DNA from: Deltaproteobacteria bacterium
GTDB taxonomy: Bacteria > Desulfobacterota > Desulfomonilia > Desulfomonilales > Desulfomonilaceae
Direction of reading: 5' to 3'
Assembly: GCA_021777225.1 (NCBI GenBank)
Contig: JAJYDQ010000026.1
Span: 1 to 49,224 of the forward strand
DNA length: 49,224 nt
How positions within the stretch are numbered: the first letter of the stretch is position 1; each line of letters begins with the position of its first letter. The position numbers and the translations under genes were made by a program. Below are positions 18,840-27,140 of the stretch, one piece after another. Below the pieces are notes generated by a model. It ran no database searches, was not told where the DNA came from, and saw only the letters and a program-made list of their open reading frames with translations.

Positions 18840-19385
18840 TTATTTTGAACCTCTAATGAAATCAACACCGACGGTTACGGCTTTCTGATTTATATCCACA
18901 AGTTTCTGTTTCTTTCCTTCAAGAACTGTTTCAATTGCCAAGGAAATTGACTTTCCGGAGACAATGTCTGTCTTTTCCCTAACTGCGCCCAGCATTACCA
19001 TGTTCAATGAACGGTCTGATCCCATTTTGTGGGCAAGGGTATTGGCCGGGACCTTGACGACGTTTATATCTTCACGAGCGGGGGCTTCAGTGATCAGGTC
19101 CGAGTTCAGAAACATGGTCCCGCCGGATTTGACCATATTTTGATATTTGATCATGGAAGGGTAGTTCATCGCGACTACGAACTCGGGAGAGGACGCTATC
19201 GGTGAAGCAATTTCATCGTCTGAAACTACTACCGTGCAGTTCGCTGTCCCACCTCGAACTTCGGCGCCGTAAGCCGGTAGAAAAGTGACATGTTTGTCTT
19301 CTTTCATTCCTGCCACAGCAAGGACATAGCCCATCATGAGGACGCCCTGGCCACCAAATCCTGAGAATATTATCTTAAGCGACAT
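18840..19385 (-). CDS. 2-oxoacid:ferredoxin oxidoreductase gamma subunit
   Basis: 181 residues; the start IIFSGFGGQGVLMMGYVLA and YGAEVRGGTANCTVVVSDDEI are hallmarks of the gamma subunit of KOR/VOR/POR-type enzymes. With alpha, beta and the ferredoxin subunit it oxidises a 2-oxoacid to acyl-CoA and reduces ferredoxin. It overlaps the beta-subunit gene by 11 bases, so translation is probably coupled. Confidence 0.9.
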   Translation of the reverse strand: MSLKIIFSGFGGQGVLMMGYVLAVAGMKEDKHVTFLPAYGAEVRGGTANCTVVVSDDEIASPIASSPEFVVAMNYPSMIKYQNMVKSGGTMFLNSDLITEAPAREDINVVKVPANTLAHKMGSDRSLNMVMLGAVREKTDIVSGKSISLAIETVLEGKKQKLVDINQKAVTVGVDFIRGSK

Positions 19386-20112
19386 CTTTGATTACCTTAA
19401 GCGGGAACATTTTGGTCATGGTTTCGTCCACCCATCGAGCCGCGTCGGTGGGGCTCATCTTCCAATTTGTGGGGCACGGAGACAGGATTTCGACCAGAGC
19501 AAAGCCCTTGTCTTCAAGCTGGGTTTCGAAAGCCTTTTTGATCGCCTTCCTGGTTTTGATTATCCCCTTGGGGTTGGAAACAGTGGTCCTCTCAATATAT
19601 GCGGCGCCTGCGGCCAAACCCAGCATTGCGCTTAGATCAAGTGGGTATCCGTCACGAACCGGCAGCCTTCCGCCAGGTGTAGTAGTGCTTTCCTGTCCGA
19701 CCAGAGTAGTGGGAGCCATCTGACCACCAGTCATCCCGTAAACCGCATTGTTTACGAAAATGGCGGTGATCCTTTCTCCGCGATTGGCGGCATGAATTGT
19801 TTCCGCAGTGCCAATAGCGGCAATATCGCCGTCACCTTGATAAGTGAAAACCACCCGGTTCTTGAGGATTCGTTTGATGCCTGTAGCCACAGCGGCGGCT
19901 CGTCCATGAGGCGCCTCGCACATGTCCACGTCAAAATAGTTGTAAGCCAGCACGGCGCAACCCGCCGGCGGCACGCCTATGGTCCGGTCCCTTATTCCTA
20001 ACTCGTCAATCACTTCCGCGACCAGCCTGTGAATAATACTATGGCCACAGCCTGGACAGTAATGGAAAGGATTGTCCTTCAGAGATTCTGGTCTTGAAAA
20101 TATTTTCTTCAC
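19375..20112 (-). CDS. 2-oxoacid:ferredoxin oxidoreductase beta subunit (TPP-binding)
   Basis: 245 residues. The N-terminal FHYCPGCGHSIIHRL and the thiamine-diphosphate motif GDGDIAAIGTAETIHAANRG followed by NNAVYGMTGGQ identify the catalytic TPP-binding beta subunit. GTG start with GGGAG eight bases upstream. Separated from the alpha gene by 77 bases; all four subunits lie in order delta-alpha-beta-gamma on the minus strand. Confidence 0.9.
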   Translation of the reverse strand: MKKIFSRPESLKDNPFHYCPGCGHSIIHRLVAEVIDELGIRDRTIGVPPAGCAVLAYNYFDVDMCEAPHGRAAAVATGIKRILKNRVVFTYQGDGDIAAIGTAETIHAANRGERITAIFVNNAVYGMTGGQMAPTTLVGQESTTTPGGRLPVRDGYPLDLSAMLGLAAGAAYIERTTVSNPKGIIKTRKAIKKAFETQLEDKGFALVEILSPCPTNWKMSPTDAARWVDETMTKMFPLKVIKDVA

Positions 20113-20189
20113 TTTGCCCGCTCCCTTTCAGGGTCTTGGCTGGAAATGCAATCAGCCCTAAATGAAATTCACGAGAGGATGGCGTGGAA

Positions 20190-21260
20190 TCAATTCCTCT
20201 TTCCGTTATATGCGCTGGACAATATTGCGGCCACTTCTTCCGGTGTCGATACGACACCACCCGGTCTGCCATAGAACGACACTTTGCGTTTTCCCTCTAT
20301 AGCAAGCCGGACATCTTCGACCATCTGTCCCATACTCATTTCAAAAACGAGGAATTCCCGAACATGATTACAAAGCCCTTTCAAGGCCTTAGTTGGATAA
20401 GGCCAAAGAGTCTTGGGACGATAGAGGCCCACTTTCATTCCGGATTGCCTTACCCTGTGTACAGCGCCTTTGGCAATTCGCGCCGCGGTGCCATAGGCAA
20501 CAATGACCAGTTCAGCGTCATCGGTCAGATACATCTCCTGATCGGGGATATCTTCTGAAATCATCTCATACTTCCGGGCTAGCCGCCAATTTAGCTCTTC
20601 CTCCCTTGGAGGATCAAGCCACAGAGAAAGTATTACACGGCTGGCCCGTCCCTTAGACCCATTCACGATCCATTCTTTCCTTGGCAATTTGGCAAGGTCC
20701 ACCGGATCGGGAAACTCTACCGGCTCCATCATCTGACCCATCATCCCGTCCCCGAGTATCATTACCGGGGTCTTGTAGCAGTCAGCCAAGTCAAACGCCC
20801 GCCGCCCCATGTCGGCGATTTCCTGACCATATGCCGGCGCAAGGACAATCACACGGTAGTCGCCGTGTCCACCGCCCCGGGTCGCCTGAAAATAGTCTCC
20901 TTGGGCAGGCGCTATGTTGCCAAGACCCGGCCCGCCACGCATCATGTTAACTATAACGGCGGGGAGTTCCATGGCGGCAAGGTACGATATCCCTTCCTGT
21001 TTCAGACTTATTCCCGGACTGGAAGAGGATGTCATGACCCTCGCACCTGCGGCCGCTGCGCCTATGACCATGTTTATAGAAGCTATCTCGCTCTCCGCTT
21101 GAACAAAAACAGCGTCATCCATCTTGGCAAACTTCGAAGCCATATACTCCGGCAATTCGTTTTGCGGTGTAATGGGATAACCAAAGTACGCTCTGCAACC
21201 AGCTCTTATCGCCGCTTCCCCGAGCACATGGGTGCCGCGCATGAGAGTTTTACCGGACAT
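20190..21260 (-). CDS. vorB: 2-oxoacid:ferredoxin oxidoreductase alpha subunit, VorB-like
   Basis: 356 residues; GYPITPQNELPEYM and SSSPGISLKQEGISYLAAME are pyruvate/2-oxoacid ferredoxin oxidoreductase alpha-subunit motifs. Length and N terminus (MSGKTLMRGTHVLGEAAIRA) match the proteins usually named VorB (branched-chain 2-oxoacid, for example 3-methyl-2-oxobutanoate) rather than the longer KorA, but 2-oxoglutarate or other acids cannot be excluded. The ATG follows GAGGA by seven bases, 12 bases after the ferredoxin gene. Complex assignment is strong, substrate moderate. Confidence 0.87.
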   Translation of the reverse strand: MSGKTLMRGTHVLGEAAIRAGCRAYFGYPITPQNELPEYMASKFAKMDDAVFVQAESEIASINMVIGAAAAGARVMTSSSSPGISLKQEGISYLAAMELPAVIVNMMRGGPGLGNIAPAQGDYFQATRGGGHGDYRVIVLAPAYGQEIADMGRRAFDLADCYKTPVMILGDGMMGQMMEPVEFPDPVDLAKLPRKEWIVNGSKGRASRVILSLWLDPPREEELNWRLARKYEMISEDIPDQEMYLTDDAELVIVAYGTAARIAKGAVHRVRQSGMKVGLYRPKTLWPYPTKALKGLCNHVREFLVFEMSMGQMVEDVRLAIEGKRKVSFYGRPGGVVSTPEEVAAILSSAYNGKRN

Positions 21261-21272
21261 TCTTAGTTCCTC

Positions 21273-21533
21273 TCAGTCAGTTTCATCTTTCGACGTCTTT
21301 TTTTCCTCACGATAAACCTCGATAGCGACGTCCGGGCAAGTGATGGCGCACAAGGCGCACCCCGTGCATTCGATTTTATCGATGTCATCGATATCTTCTT
21401 CGAGGAAAGTCGCGGGATAGTAGCCTTTGGTATTCAACTTTGGAGATATTTCGATTTTTTTCTTAGGGCACACGGTCATACATAAGCCGCAACCCTTGCA
21501 GCGTTCGCGATCAATTCGTATACGGCCTTTCAC
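21273..21533 (-). CDS. 2x[4Fe-4S] ferredoxin subunit of 2-oxoacid oxidoreductase
   Basis: 86 residues with two cluster motifs, CKGCGLCMTVCP and CTGCALCAITCP, separated by about 40 residues as in the delta (KorD/VorC) subunit that carries electrons from the TPP site to free ferredoxin. GTG start with GGAG eight bases upstream. It is the first gene of the five-gene minus-strand operon; the promoter must lie in 21534-21658. Confidence 0.9.
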   Translation of the reverse strand: MKGRIRIDRERCKGCGLCMTVCPKKKIEISPKLNTKGYYPATFLEEDIDDIDKIECTGCALCAITCPDVAIEVYREEKKTSKDETD

Positions 21534-21658
21534 GCTAGTTACTCCGGTTGAGAAAAGTAAAAAAACAGTTTAAATATCCGGTATCGCCCTGTCAATAAAA
21601 AAGCGGCCAACATCAGGTTTGAAACCTTAAAACCATGATACCCATTCAATCCTTCTGG

Positions 21659-22216
21659 TTACCGTTGCCAATCAGCGTCTCGCTCTACAGCAGGGTCGAG
21701 TGTTTTTATCCAATATTCAAGGTCCGTTTTAAAAATTGGGTCACTTGTCAGGCTGATGGACATCCTGAACAAATCAATCGCTGAAGACTTTAGTCCAAAA
21801 TCCAGGAACATAGCCCCAGCCATTACCACAGAAACAGCCCTTTCCGGGACCAACTCGATGGACGCCACATACTTTATCCGTTTACTACTTGGAGTCACCG
21901 CCCGTATAACAGTATCCGAATAAAATGCGTACGCGAACAGCGGCGCGAATTCCACAGCCTTATGCCAATCTGACACCGCCTGATAAACATGGCCGCTCCT
22001 CACAAAAGCTGTCCCGCGGTTCACAAAAGCTTCATATGTGGCAGGCTTACTGGCAAGATATGAACTGAAAAACTTAACGGCGAGTTCATCCTGACCACGA
22101 TCAAGCGCCTGAATCCCTTGAGCGAAATCATCGGCAATTGCGGCCGACTGCCAGGCGATTATCGCGAAACCGACAAGGACTACAATATGAATAACGTTTT
22201 TCAAAGTGTTGGTCAT
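21659..22216 (-). CDS. Exported TPR-repeat protein
   Basis: About 185 residues: a signal sequence (first ~27 residues ending AAIADD), then tetratricopeptide-like helices (FAQGIQALDRGQDELAVKFF, YEAFVNRGTAFVRSGHVYQA, WHKAVEFAPLFAYAFY). TPRs mediate protein contacts; no specific role can be given. ATG 22216 gives a clean signal peptide; an in-frame start at 22240 adds eight residues, and neither has a clear ribosome site. Convergence or operon membership with the VOR genes is not evident (125-base gap). Confidence 0.65.
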   Translation of the reverse strand: MTNTLKNVIHIVVLVGFAIIAWQSAAIADDFAQGIQALDRGQDELAVKFFSSYLASKPATYEAFVNRGTAFVRSGHVYQAVSDWHKAVEFAPLFAYAFYSDTVIRAVTPSSKRIKYVASIELVPERAVSVVMAGAMFLDFGLKSSAIDLFRMSISLTSDPIFKTDLEYWIKTLDPAVERDADWQR

Positions 22217-22348
22217 AATGTATACTTTAACTAAAGTCATGGTTGTCAGTGGTCAGTTTATTCGATTGGTCATCGATTGACAACGTCCGCGTGACTTTCG
22301 AGGGTCTTGTCTCAAGTAGTCCAGGAAGCTTATAAAGGCCGATTTTCG

Positions 22349-22378
22349 TTGACATATTGATGTGAAATATGGTATGGT
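22349..22378 (+). promoter_or_regulatory. Sigma-70 promoter of the aminotransferase transcript
   Basis: TTGACA at 22349-22354 and TATGGT at 22373-22378 with 18-base spacing. It predicts transcription from about 22385, so the message would begin with the structured leader described next. Confidence 0.55.
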
Positions 22379-22384
22379 TAATAA

Positions 22385-22480
22385 CCCTTAGATAAAAAGG
22401 GCTGATGCAAGGTCGAAAGCCCGGCTAAAACTCATCTCAGATTTGGCGCCGGGCTTTCTTTTGTACGCAAAAGCCCGAGG
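22385..22480 (+). promoter_or_regulatory. Multi-hairpin attenuator-like leader
   Basis: Between the promoter and the aminotransferase start five segments can pair in mutually exclusive ways. Segment 1 is CCCTT (22385-22389), segment 2 AAGGGCT (22397-22403), segment 3 GAAAGCCCGGC (22415-22425), segment 4 GCCGGGCTTTC (22448-22458) and segment 5 AAAGCCCG (about 22470-22477), just before the ribosome site. Pairing 3:4 is a perfect 11-bp stem followed by TTTT, an intrinsic-terminator shape inside the leader. Pairings 1:2, 2:3 and 4:5 (8 bp) would compete with it. This is the logic of a riboswitch or attenuator; no known class was matched. Confidence 0.6.
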
Positions 22481-22491
22481 AGGTCTACAAT

Positions 22492-23676
22492 ATGCCGGTA
22501 TCGGTAAAAATCGCGGAATTCATGGAACGTTCTTCATGGATCAGAAAAATGTTTGAACAGGGGACGCTTTTAAAAGGCCTGCATGGGCCTGAGAACGTTT
22601 TTGACTTCAGCCTCGGGAATCCCAATCTTGAACCTTCAGCCTCTGTGAAAAAGGCAATAATAAATGCGGCTTCCGACAAATCCCCCAGTCTGCACGCGTA
22701 TATGCCTAATTCCGGGTTACCCGCTACCAGGGCCGCTGTAGCGCGCAAGATTACTAAGGAAGAAGGCTTTCAAATCGATGAAAAAGCGATAGTAATGACA
22801 GTCGGCGCGGGCGGGGCTTTGAACGTGGCGCTGAAGACCATCCTAAATCCTGGAGACGAGGTCATCATACCAAAGCCATTTTTTGTAGAATATGTTTTCT
22901 ACGTTGACAACCATGGGGGAAAGGCCATCCTTGTCCCCACAATGGCTGATTTCTCGTTGGACATAGCAGCGATCCAGAGCGCTGTAACGTCTTCCACCGC
23001 TGCGGTCCTGATAAATTCGCCCAACAACCCGACAGGTAAAGTATATTCCCAGACCGAAATTGATGAATTAGCGGCCGTGCTCCGCAATAAAGGTTCCGAG
23101 TTCGGACGTTCCATCACTCTTATCTCGGATGAGCCTTACAGGGGGATCATTTACGACGGAATCAAAGTCCCCAGTATTCTGAAAGCCTATACAAACAGTA
23201 TGGTGGTCACGTCTTTTTCGAAAGACCTGTCATTGCCTGGCGAGAGGCTCGGCTACATCGCCATGAACCCTGCCATGGAAAATGCGCAGCAAACTTATGA
23301 CGGCCTTGTGCTTTGTAACCGCATCCTCGGTTTTGTCAATGCGCCTGCTCTTATTCAAAGAGCGGTCCAGACATGCCTGGAGGATATTGTAGACATAGAA
23401 GTTTACAAACGCCGACGGGATCGACTCTATGAAGCCCTTACGGGGTTCGGCTACGATCTCGTTAAACCGGAAGGCGCATTCTATCTGTTCCCTAAATCGC
23501 CAATCAACGACGACGTGGCTTTCGTGAATGTCCTGCAGAAAAAGCTCATCCTGACAGTGCCGGGAACTGGTTTTGGCGGACCTGGATATTTCAGGATTGC
23601 TTACTGTGTCTCGGACGAGACGATAGATGGATCACTAAAAGGGTTTGAAGAAGCCATCAAAGAAGTCAGGAGCTGA
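22492..23676 (+). CDS. PLP-dependent class I/II aminotransferase
   Basis: 394 residues, the normal length for fold-type I aminotransferases. Motifs: SPNNPTGKVYSQTEIDELA (substrate/PLP loop), SDEPYRGIIYDG (Asp and Tyr of the PLP site) and SFSKDLSLPGERLGY, whose Lys forms the Schiff base. The substrate could be aspartate, aromatic or branched-chain amino acids; it cannot be fixed from sequence. The ATG has a strong GAGGAGG site. Expression is probably controlled by the terminator-containing leader. It lies near the VOR operon, which would use the 2-oxoacids such enzymes make. Confidence 0.85.
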   Translation: MPVSVKIAEFMERSSWIRKMFEQGTLLKGLHGPENVFDFSLGNPNLEPSASVKKAIINAASDKSPSLHAYMPNSGLPATRAAVARKITKEEGFQIDEKAIVMTVGAGGALNVALKTILNPGDEVIIPKPFFVEYVFYVDNHGGKAILVPTMADFSLDIAAIQSAVTSSTAAVLINSPNNPTGKVYSQTEIDELAAVLRNKGSEFGRSITLISDEPYRGIIYDGIKVPSILKAYTNSMVVTSFSKDLSLPGERLGYIAMNPAMENAQQTYDGLVLCNRILGFVNAPALIQRAVQTCLEDIVDIEVYKRRRDRLYEALTGFGYDLVKPEGAFYLFPKSPINDDVAFVNVLQKKLILTVPGTGFGGPGYFRIAYCVSDETIDGSLKGFEEAIKEVRS

Positions 23677-23697
23677 CTCGAAACGTCGATGCAATTC

Positions 23698-23739
23698 GAC
23701 CACAAAAAAAGCGGGAAAAGTCCCGCTTTTTTTGTGGTC
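23698..23739. terminator. Bidirectional intrinsic terminator
   Basis: A perfect 19-bp stem (arms 23698-23716 and 23721-23739) with an AAAG loop; the core is GCGGGA/TCCCGC flanked by seven A on one side and seven T on the other, so it works in both directions. It separates the convergent aminotransferase and lipoprotein genes. Confidence 0.92.
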
Positions 23740-23748
23740 TTTCCAAGC

Positions 23749-24552
23749 TTAACGCTTCTTTTCCATTTCGTGGAGTTTTGTTCCAATTTCAAGCAGGGCC
23801 GCTTTCTGAGCTGTGACAATATCCTCAAGTTCCCTGGTTTTCGCAATGAGAGCGCCTATTTCCTTAGAAGCGTCCGCTGGGATAGACTGGGCCTTCGTGG
23901 TAAGGTTTTTTCTTTCGGATTCGACACCGCTCTTGAGTTTGGCCATTCCCTCTTCCAGAGGCTGGAACTTGTCTTTTAGTTCAGCCACTACAGCGTCTTT
24001 GACTTTGGGCAGTGTCTTCTTGACCGCATTGATAAGCTTGGAGTTGTTGTCCAGCAGTTCTTTACGAACTTCGCCGAGCCCTTTGGTTAAATCATCCACA
24101 CGTTTGTTTATCGTATCGATTTGCTTTTTTTCCGCGGCGGTGTCTTTGGTCGCAGCGGTGATCTCTTTGTTTCTGGAGTCATATTTCTTTTTGAGATCAT
24201 TGATACTTGCATCCAGGGCCTTTAGTTTGTCTTTCACGCTTTCCCGCTCTTTTTGCGCTTCCTGCGCCCACTCCCTGAATTCATCGAGTTTACTGTTTAA
24301 CGGGTCGACTTTAGTTTTGATTGTCTGAGAAATTCGATCATTTTGATCTTCCAGTCGTTGGATATCAGCGCTGAAGTCCTTCGCAGGAGCGAATTTGGTC
24401 GAGAATTCCCTCAGATCCTTGTCCTGTTTTTGTATCTTTTTGTCGAGTTCCGCCAGTTTGGTTTTTAATTCCGCGGTATCGTCAGTACAGGCGGAGAACA
24501 GGAAAGCAGCAGGAATAACTAATGTTATCAAAATCTTGGTGAGGATTCTCAC
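23749..24552 (-). CDS. Coiled-coil lipoprotein
   Basis: About 267 residues with an N-terminal lipoprotein signal (LVIPAAFLFSAC, lipobox LFSAC), after which nearly the whole chain is charged heptad-like coiled coil (LKTKLAELDKKIQKQDKDL and similar). It is likely anchored to a membrane and faces the periplasm; no enzymatic domain is seen. The in-frame ATG at 24564 overlaps the GGAGGT ribosome site, so GTG at 24552 four bases after that site is preferred. Confidence 0.75.
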   Translation of the reverse strand: MRILTKILITLVIPAAFLFSACTDDTAELKTKLAELDKKIQKQDKDLREFSTKFAPAKDFSADIQRLEDQNDRISQTIKTKVDPLNSKLDEFREWAQEAQKERESVKDKLKALDASINDLKKKYDSRNKEITAATKDTAAEKKQIDTINKRVDDLTKGLGEVRKELLDNNSKLINAVKKTLPKVKDAVVAELKDKFQPLEEGMAKLKSGVESERKNLTTKAQSIPADASKEIGALIAKTRELEDIVTAQKAALLEIGTKLHEMEKKR

Positions 24553-24730
24553 TGGAACCTCCATGACCGGGATTATTGAGTATAATCATATCAAATTCTA
24601 TATAAAACGCAATGATGAATCAGTTAGCTCGCGTAATTTATCAATTATCGCGTCCCGTTTCCGTGGACGTCTTACCTTGCGCAAAGTTAAACATCCAAAG
24701 AGAAAACGCGCTCTTTCAGTTCGGACTACT

Positions 24731-25384
24731 TCACCAGCCTGCTTTTTCAAACCCATTCAGAGGGCATCCTGAACACTTGGGTTTCCGCCCACAGTAATTT
24801 GATCCTACAGCTACAAATTGCGCGTGAAAATCATTGAAGAGCGCTACATCAGGTTCCAGATTGCGTTCAAACAGTTCTCGAATCTCATCATAGTCTGCTT
24901 TCTCGACAATCATGCCGTGGCGTTCCAGCGCCCGCCTTGTGTAGACATCCACCACAAAGATTGGCTTGTTCGCTGCGTAAAGTATCATGCTGTCCGCTGT
25001 CTCTCTACCTACTCCGTTTATAGAGAGTAACTCGGCCCTCAGATCCTTCACCGAAGCCTCGAACATTTTATCCAGTGAGCCTGCATGAAATTCGACCAAA
25101 TGATTAATAAAATTCTTCAACCGCTTCGACTTGACATTGAAATAACCCGCGGGTTTTATTATCGTAGCAAGTTCATCCAAAGGCGTCTCGTATAATTGGA
25201 AGGGGTCTAGGCGGTGGGCTTCCTTGAGGTTGTTGATAGCCTTTTCGACGTTCTTCCAGGATGTGTTCTGGGTTAATATAGCACCTGCACAAACCTCGAA
25301 AGGGCTGTTGGCGGGCCACCAGTTTCGATGCCCGAATCGCTCGAAAAGCAGATGGTATAAATGTTTCATTGTGGTATCAAGCAC
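24731..25384 (-). CDS. Endonuclease III-like DNA glycosylase, MagIII type
   Basis: HhH-GPD base-excision enzyme, about 217 residues. The helix-hairpin-helix and catalytic Asp are visible: LLSINGVGRETADSMILYAA then VVDVYTRR. The lysine used for lyase activity in Nth (GVGRKTA) is Glu here, and the segment resembles Helicobacter MagIII, a 3-methyladenine glycosylase, so a monofunctional alkyl-base glycosylase is likely. The C-terminal cluster region keeps only three Cys (CGRKPKCSGCPL), one short of a normal [4Fe-4S] loop. GTG 25384 with GGGAG upstream is preferred; TTG 25399 or ATG 25369 are alternatives. Confidence 0.8.
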   Translation of the reverse strand: MLDTTMKHLYHLLFERFGHRNWWPANSPFEVCAGAILTQNTSWKNVEKAINNLKEAHRLDPFQLYETPLDELATIIKPAGYFNVKSKRLKNFINHLVEFHAGSLDKMFEASVKDLRAELLSINGVGRETADSMILYAANKPIFVVDVYTRRALERHGMIVEKADYDEIRELFERNLEPDVALFNDFHAQFVAVGSNYCGRKPKCSGCPLNGFEKAGW

Positions 25385-25606
25385 GCCACTTTCTCCCAAT
25401 GGTAAACGTCATATTGAAATGAGATTGCCTCGTAGCATCAACTTGTAATATGCTTATCCATCGTTTTTTCCAAGTCCTGTTGTCACTACAAAATTATAGG
25501 CTTGGCGAAGGGAGGTCTGTCCCATCACCAATACAGATTTCTCCCTGCGGTCGAAATGACAATCTCGTGCAATTAGTCATAACTTAAATCATTTGGAGCC
25601 GATAAT

Positions 25607-26086
25607 TTGCTGGACTTGCAGATATTAATAATCACGCTGATGCCTCTTTTTTCCGGGGTCACGCCGCAGGAAGTGGCAGGGTCGTCGCCTGCCGTAAACC
25701 TTGTGGGGGTATGTGAGCCCGTCAGCGCGGATTTCATGATCGGTAGGTGGAAGTGGCTCGACCAGTTTTCAAAATGGGGGGTCACCGACAAGGAAAAATC
25801 CCGTGTGACTGTGACCGACAGACCTAAGGCTGTCCTGGATATCAACAGGGACGGCACTTTCAGCATGAGTCATTTGTTTAAACCATCAAAGGGTCGTTGG
25901 GAAATATCTCCAAAGGGGCTTCTGATTTATGATCCAGTGGCAAGCGACCGGGCAGCCCAGCTAATTCCGGTTAGAAAAAGAGACAAGAACAGGATTTGGC
26001 TTTTGCTTCCGTTTGCTCAAGGAGCTGTTGGTATCGGAATGGAGCGAGACGATCCTCCGGATAATACGGACAATGATGCAGAATAA
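25607..26086 (+). CDS. Hypothetical exported protein
   Basis: 159 residues; TTG start with a GGAG site nine bases upstream. A hydrophobic N terminus (LQILIITLMPLFSGV) suggests a signal peptide, followed by a small polar domain (MIGRWKWLDQFSKWGV, RWEISPKGLLIYDP) resembling lipocalin-like or DUF-type proteins that show WKW and RW motifs. I do not recognise the family. Codon pattern and a complete frame support a real gene. Confidence 0.55.
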   Translation: MLDLQILIITLMPLFSGVTPQEVAGSSPAVNLVGVCEPVSADFMIGRWKWLDQFSKWGVTDKEKSRVTVTDRPKAVLDINRDGTFSMSHLFKPSKGRWEISPKGLLIYDPVASDRAAQLIPVRKRDKNRIWLLLPFAQGAVGIGMERDDPPDNTDNDAE

Positions 26087-26121
26087 AAAGCGCCGTTTTT
26101 TAGCGCCTCCTCGAGAAAATT

Positions 26122-26628
26122 CTATGTATCATCAGATCGGTTTGCTTTGTAGTAGGCGTCCTTTTGAATCAGGCGTTCTACAATGTCCCGAATCTCCTCG
26201 TTTTTGATCGCGTGGATACTCCGGGTTGAAACCTCCAGGACCGCCTCGTCCGGAGGAAGAGTAGTTGAGGAGCAACGTGAAGTGGAAATGGCATTATTCA
26301 CGTCGACACTTCGCCAGGCGATTTGCCTGAATTTTATATCTTCAATTTTTGGTACATCTCTTCCGAGTTTTGAATTCAATTTGTCGAGCAGGACCATCTT
26401 GATCGCTGAAAGTTCGTTCATCCAGACTGACGAATCAACAACTACGTAGAGTGTGTCGCCCATGAGTCTTTCCGCACGTGCGTGTCTGGCTACTACGGAA
26501 TCAACAATGTTCGGCCATCGCGACACAATTGACTGACGTGCAAGAGCAGAACTCAAGCCCATCCGTTTCAAAGTCTCAAACAGCACCGAGCCCGCTGGTT
26601 TCGGGTATGATCGTTCCCTTTTTTTCAT
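26122..26628 (-). CDS. DUF721 (DciA-like) protein
   Basis: 168 residues; the N-terminal half (LSSALARQSIVSRWPNIVDS and the segment ERLMGDTLYVVVDSSVWMNE) matches the DUF721 family, which includes DciA, a helicase-loading factor in bacteria without DnaC. The C-terminal ~70 residues are not recognised. No clear ribosome site. It precedes nothing on its strand; mogA-like lies 20 bases upstream, so the genes could share a transcript. A replication role is inferred from the family only. Confidence 0.7.
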   Translation of the reverse strand: MKKRERSYPKPAGSVLFETLKRMGLSSALARQSIVSRWPNIVDSVVARHARAERLMGDTLYVVVDSSVWMNELSAIKMVLLDKLNSKLGRDVPKIEDIKFRQIAWRSVDVNNAISTSRCSSTTLPPDEAVLEVSTRSIHAIKNEEIRDIVERLIQKDAYYKANRSDDT

Positions 26629-26648
26629 GGCCAGCGCTTATACTCCGA

Positions 26649-27140
26649 TTATACTTGGGCACAGTCAGAAGGATCTCCCTGGATTTTTGAGACAGCGTGT
26701 TCGAGCGCCGCCGCTACGGCGTCAAGATTTTCAAGAGCCGCTTTGGGGCTGCCCGGAAGATTTATAATGAGAGACCGCGAACGTACTCCAGCCAGACCTC
26801 GCGAAAGCATCGCATGAGGTGTCTTCAATAGACTGGCGGCACGCATGGCTTCGGGTATTCCCGGTATAAGCCTTGTCACCACAGTTTGAGTAGCCTCAGG
26901 GGTAACATCCCTGGGGGCCAGACCAGTCCCCCCTGTGGTAAGGATTAGGTCAGCCACCTCATTGTCCGACCACTTTATGAGTTGTGCCCTGATGCTACCC
27001 TCGTCATCTGGACAAACAGCGCTCTCAACCACTTTCCACGAGAGTGCGCTCGCCCTTTTGATAAGGGCTGGACCGGAAGCGTCGGGTCTTATCCCTTCCG
27101 ACGACCGGTCACTGACAGTTAGCACCGCCACACGAAGCAT
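26649..27140 (-). CDS. mogA: MogA/MoaB-type molybdopterin adenylyltransferase
   Basis: About 163 residues with MoCF-domain signatures: LTVSDRSSEG near the start, DLILTTGGTGLAPRDVTPEA and IINLPGSPKAA. These enzymes adenylate molybdopterin before metal insertion. ATG 27140 is preferred over an in-frame start at 27155, because alignment with the family begins at MLRVAVLTVSD and GGAG lies upstream. The start overlaps the end of the speD-like gene by about 32 bases, so the two are translationally linked. Confidence 0.85.
   Translation of the reverse strand: MLRVAVLTVSDRSSEGIRPDASGPALIKRASALSWKVVESAVCPDDEGSIRAQLIKWSDNEVADLILTTGGTGLAPRDVTPEATQTVVTRLIPGIPEAMRAASLLKTPHAMLSRGLAGVRSRSLIINLPGSPKAALENLDAVAAALEHAVSKIQGDPSDCAQV

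Noticed and set aside
22401-22420. CTGATG followed by CGAAA in the aminotransferase leader, resembling a hammerhead ribozyme core
   Set aside because: The core CUGANGA has C in place of the last A, stem II would have only one base pair, and the strong alternative terminator pairing explains the same bases.
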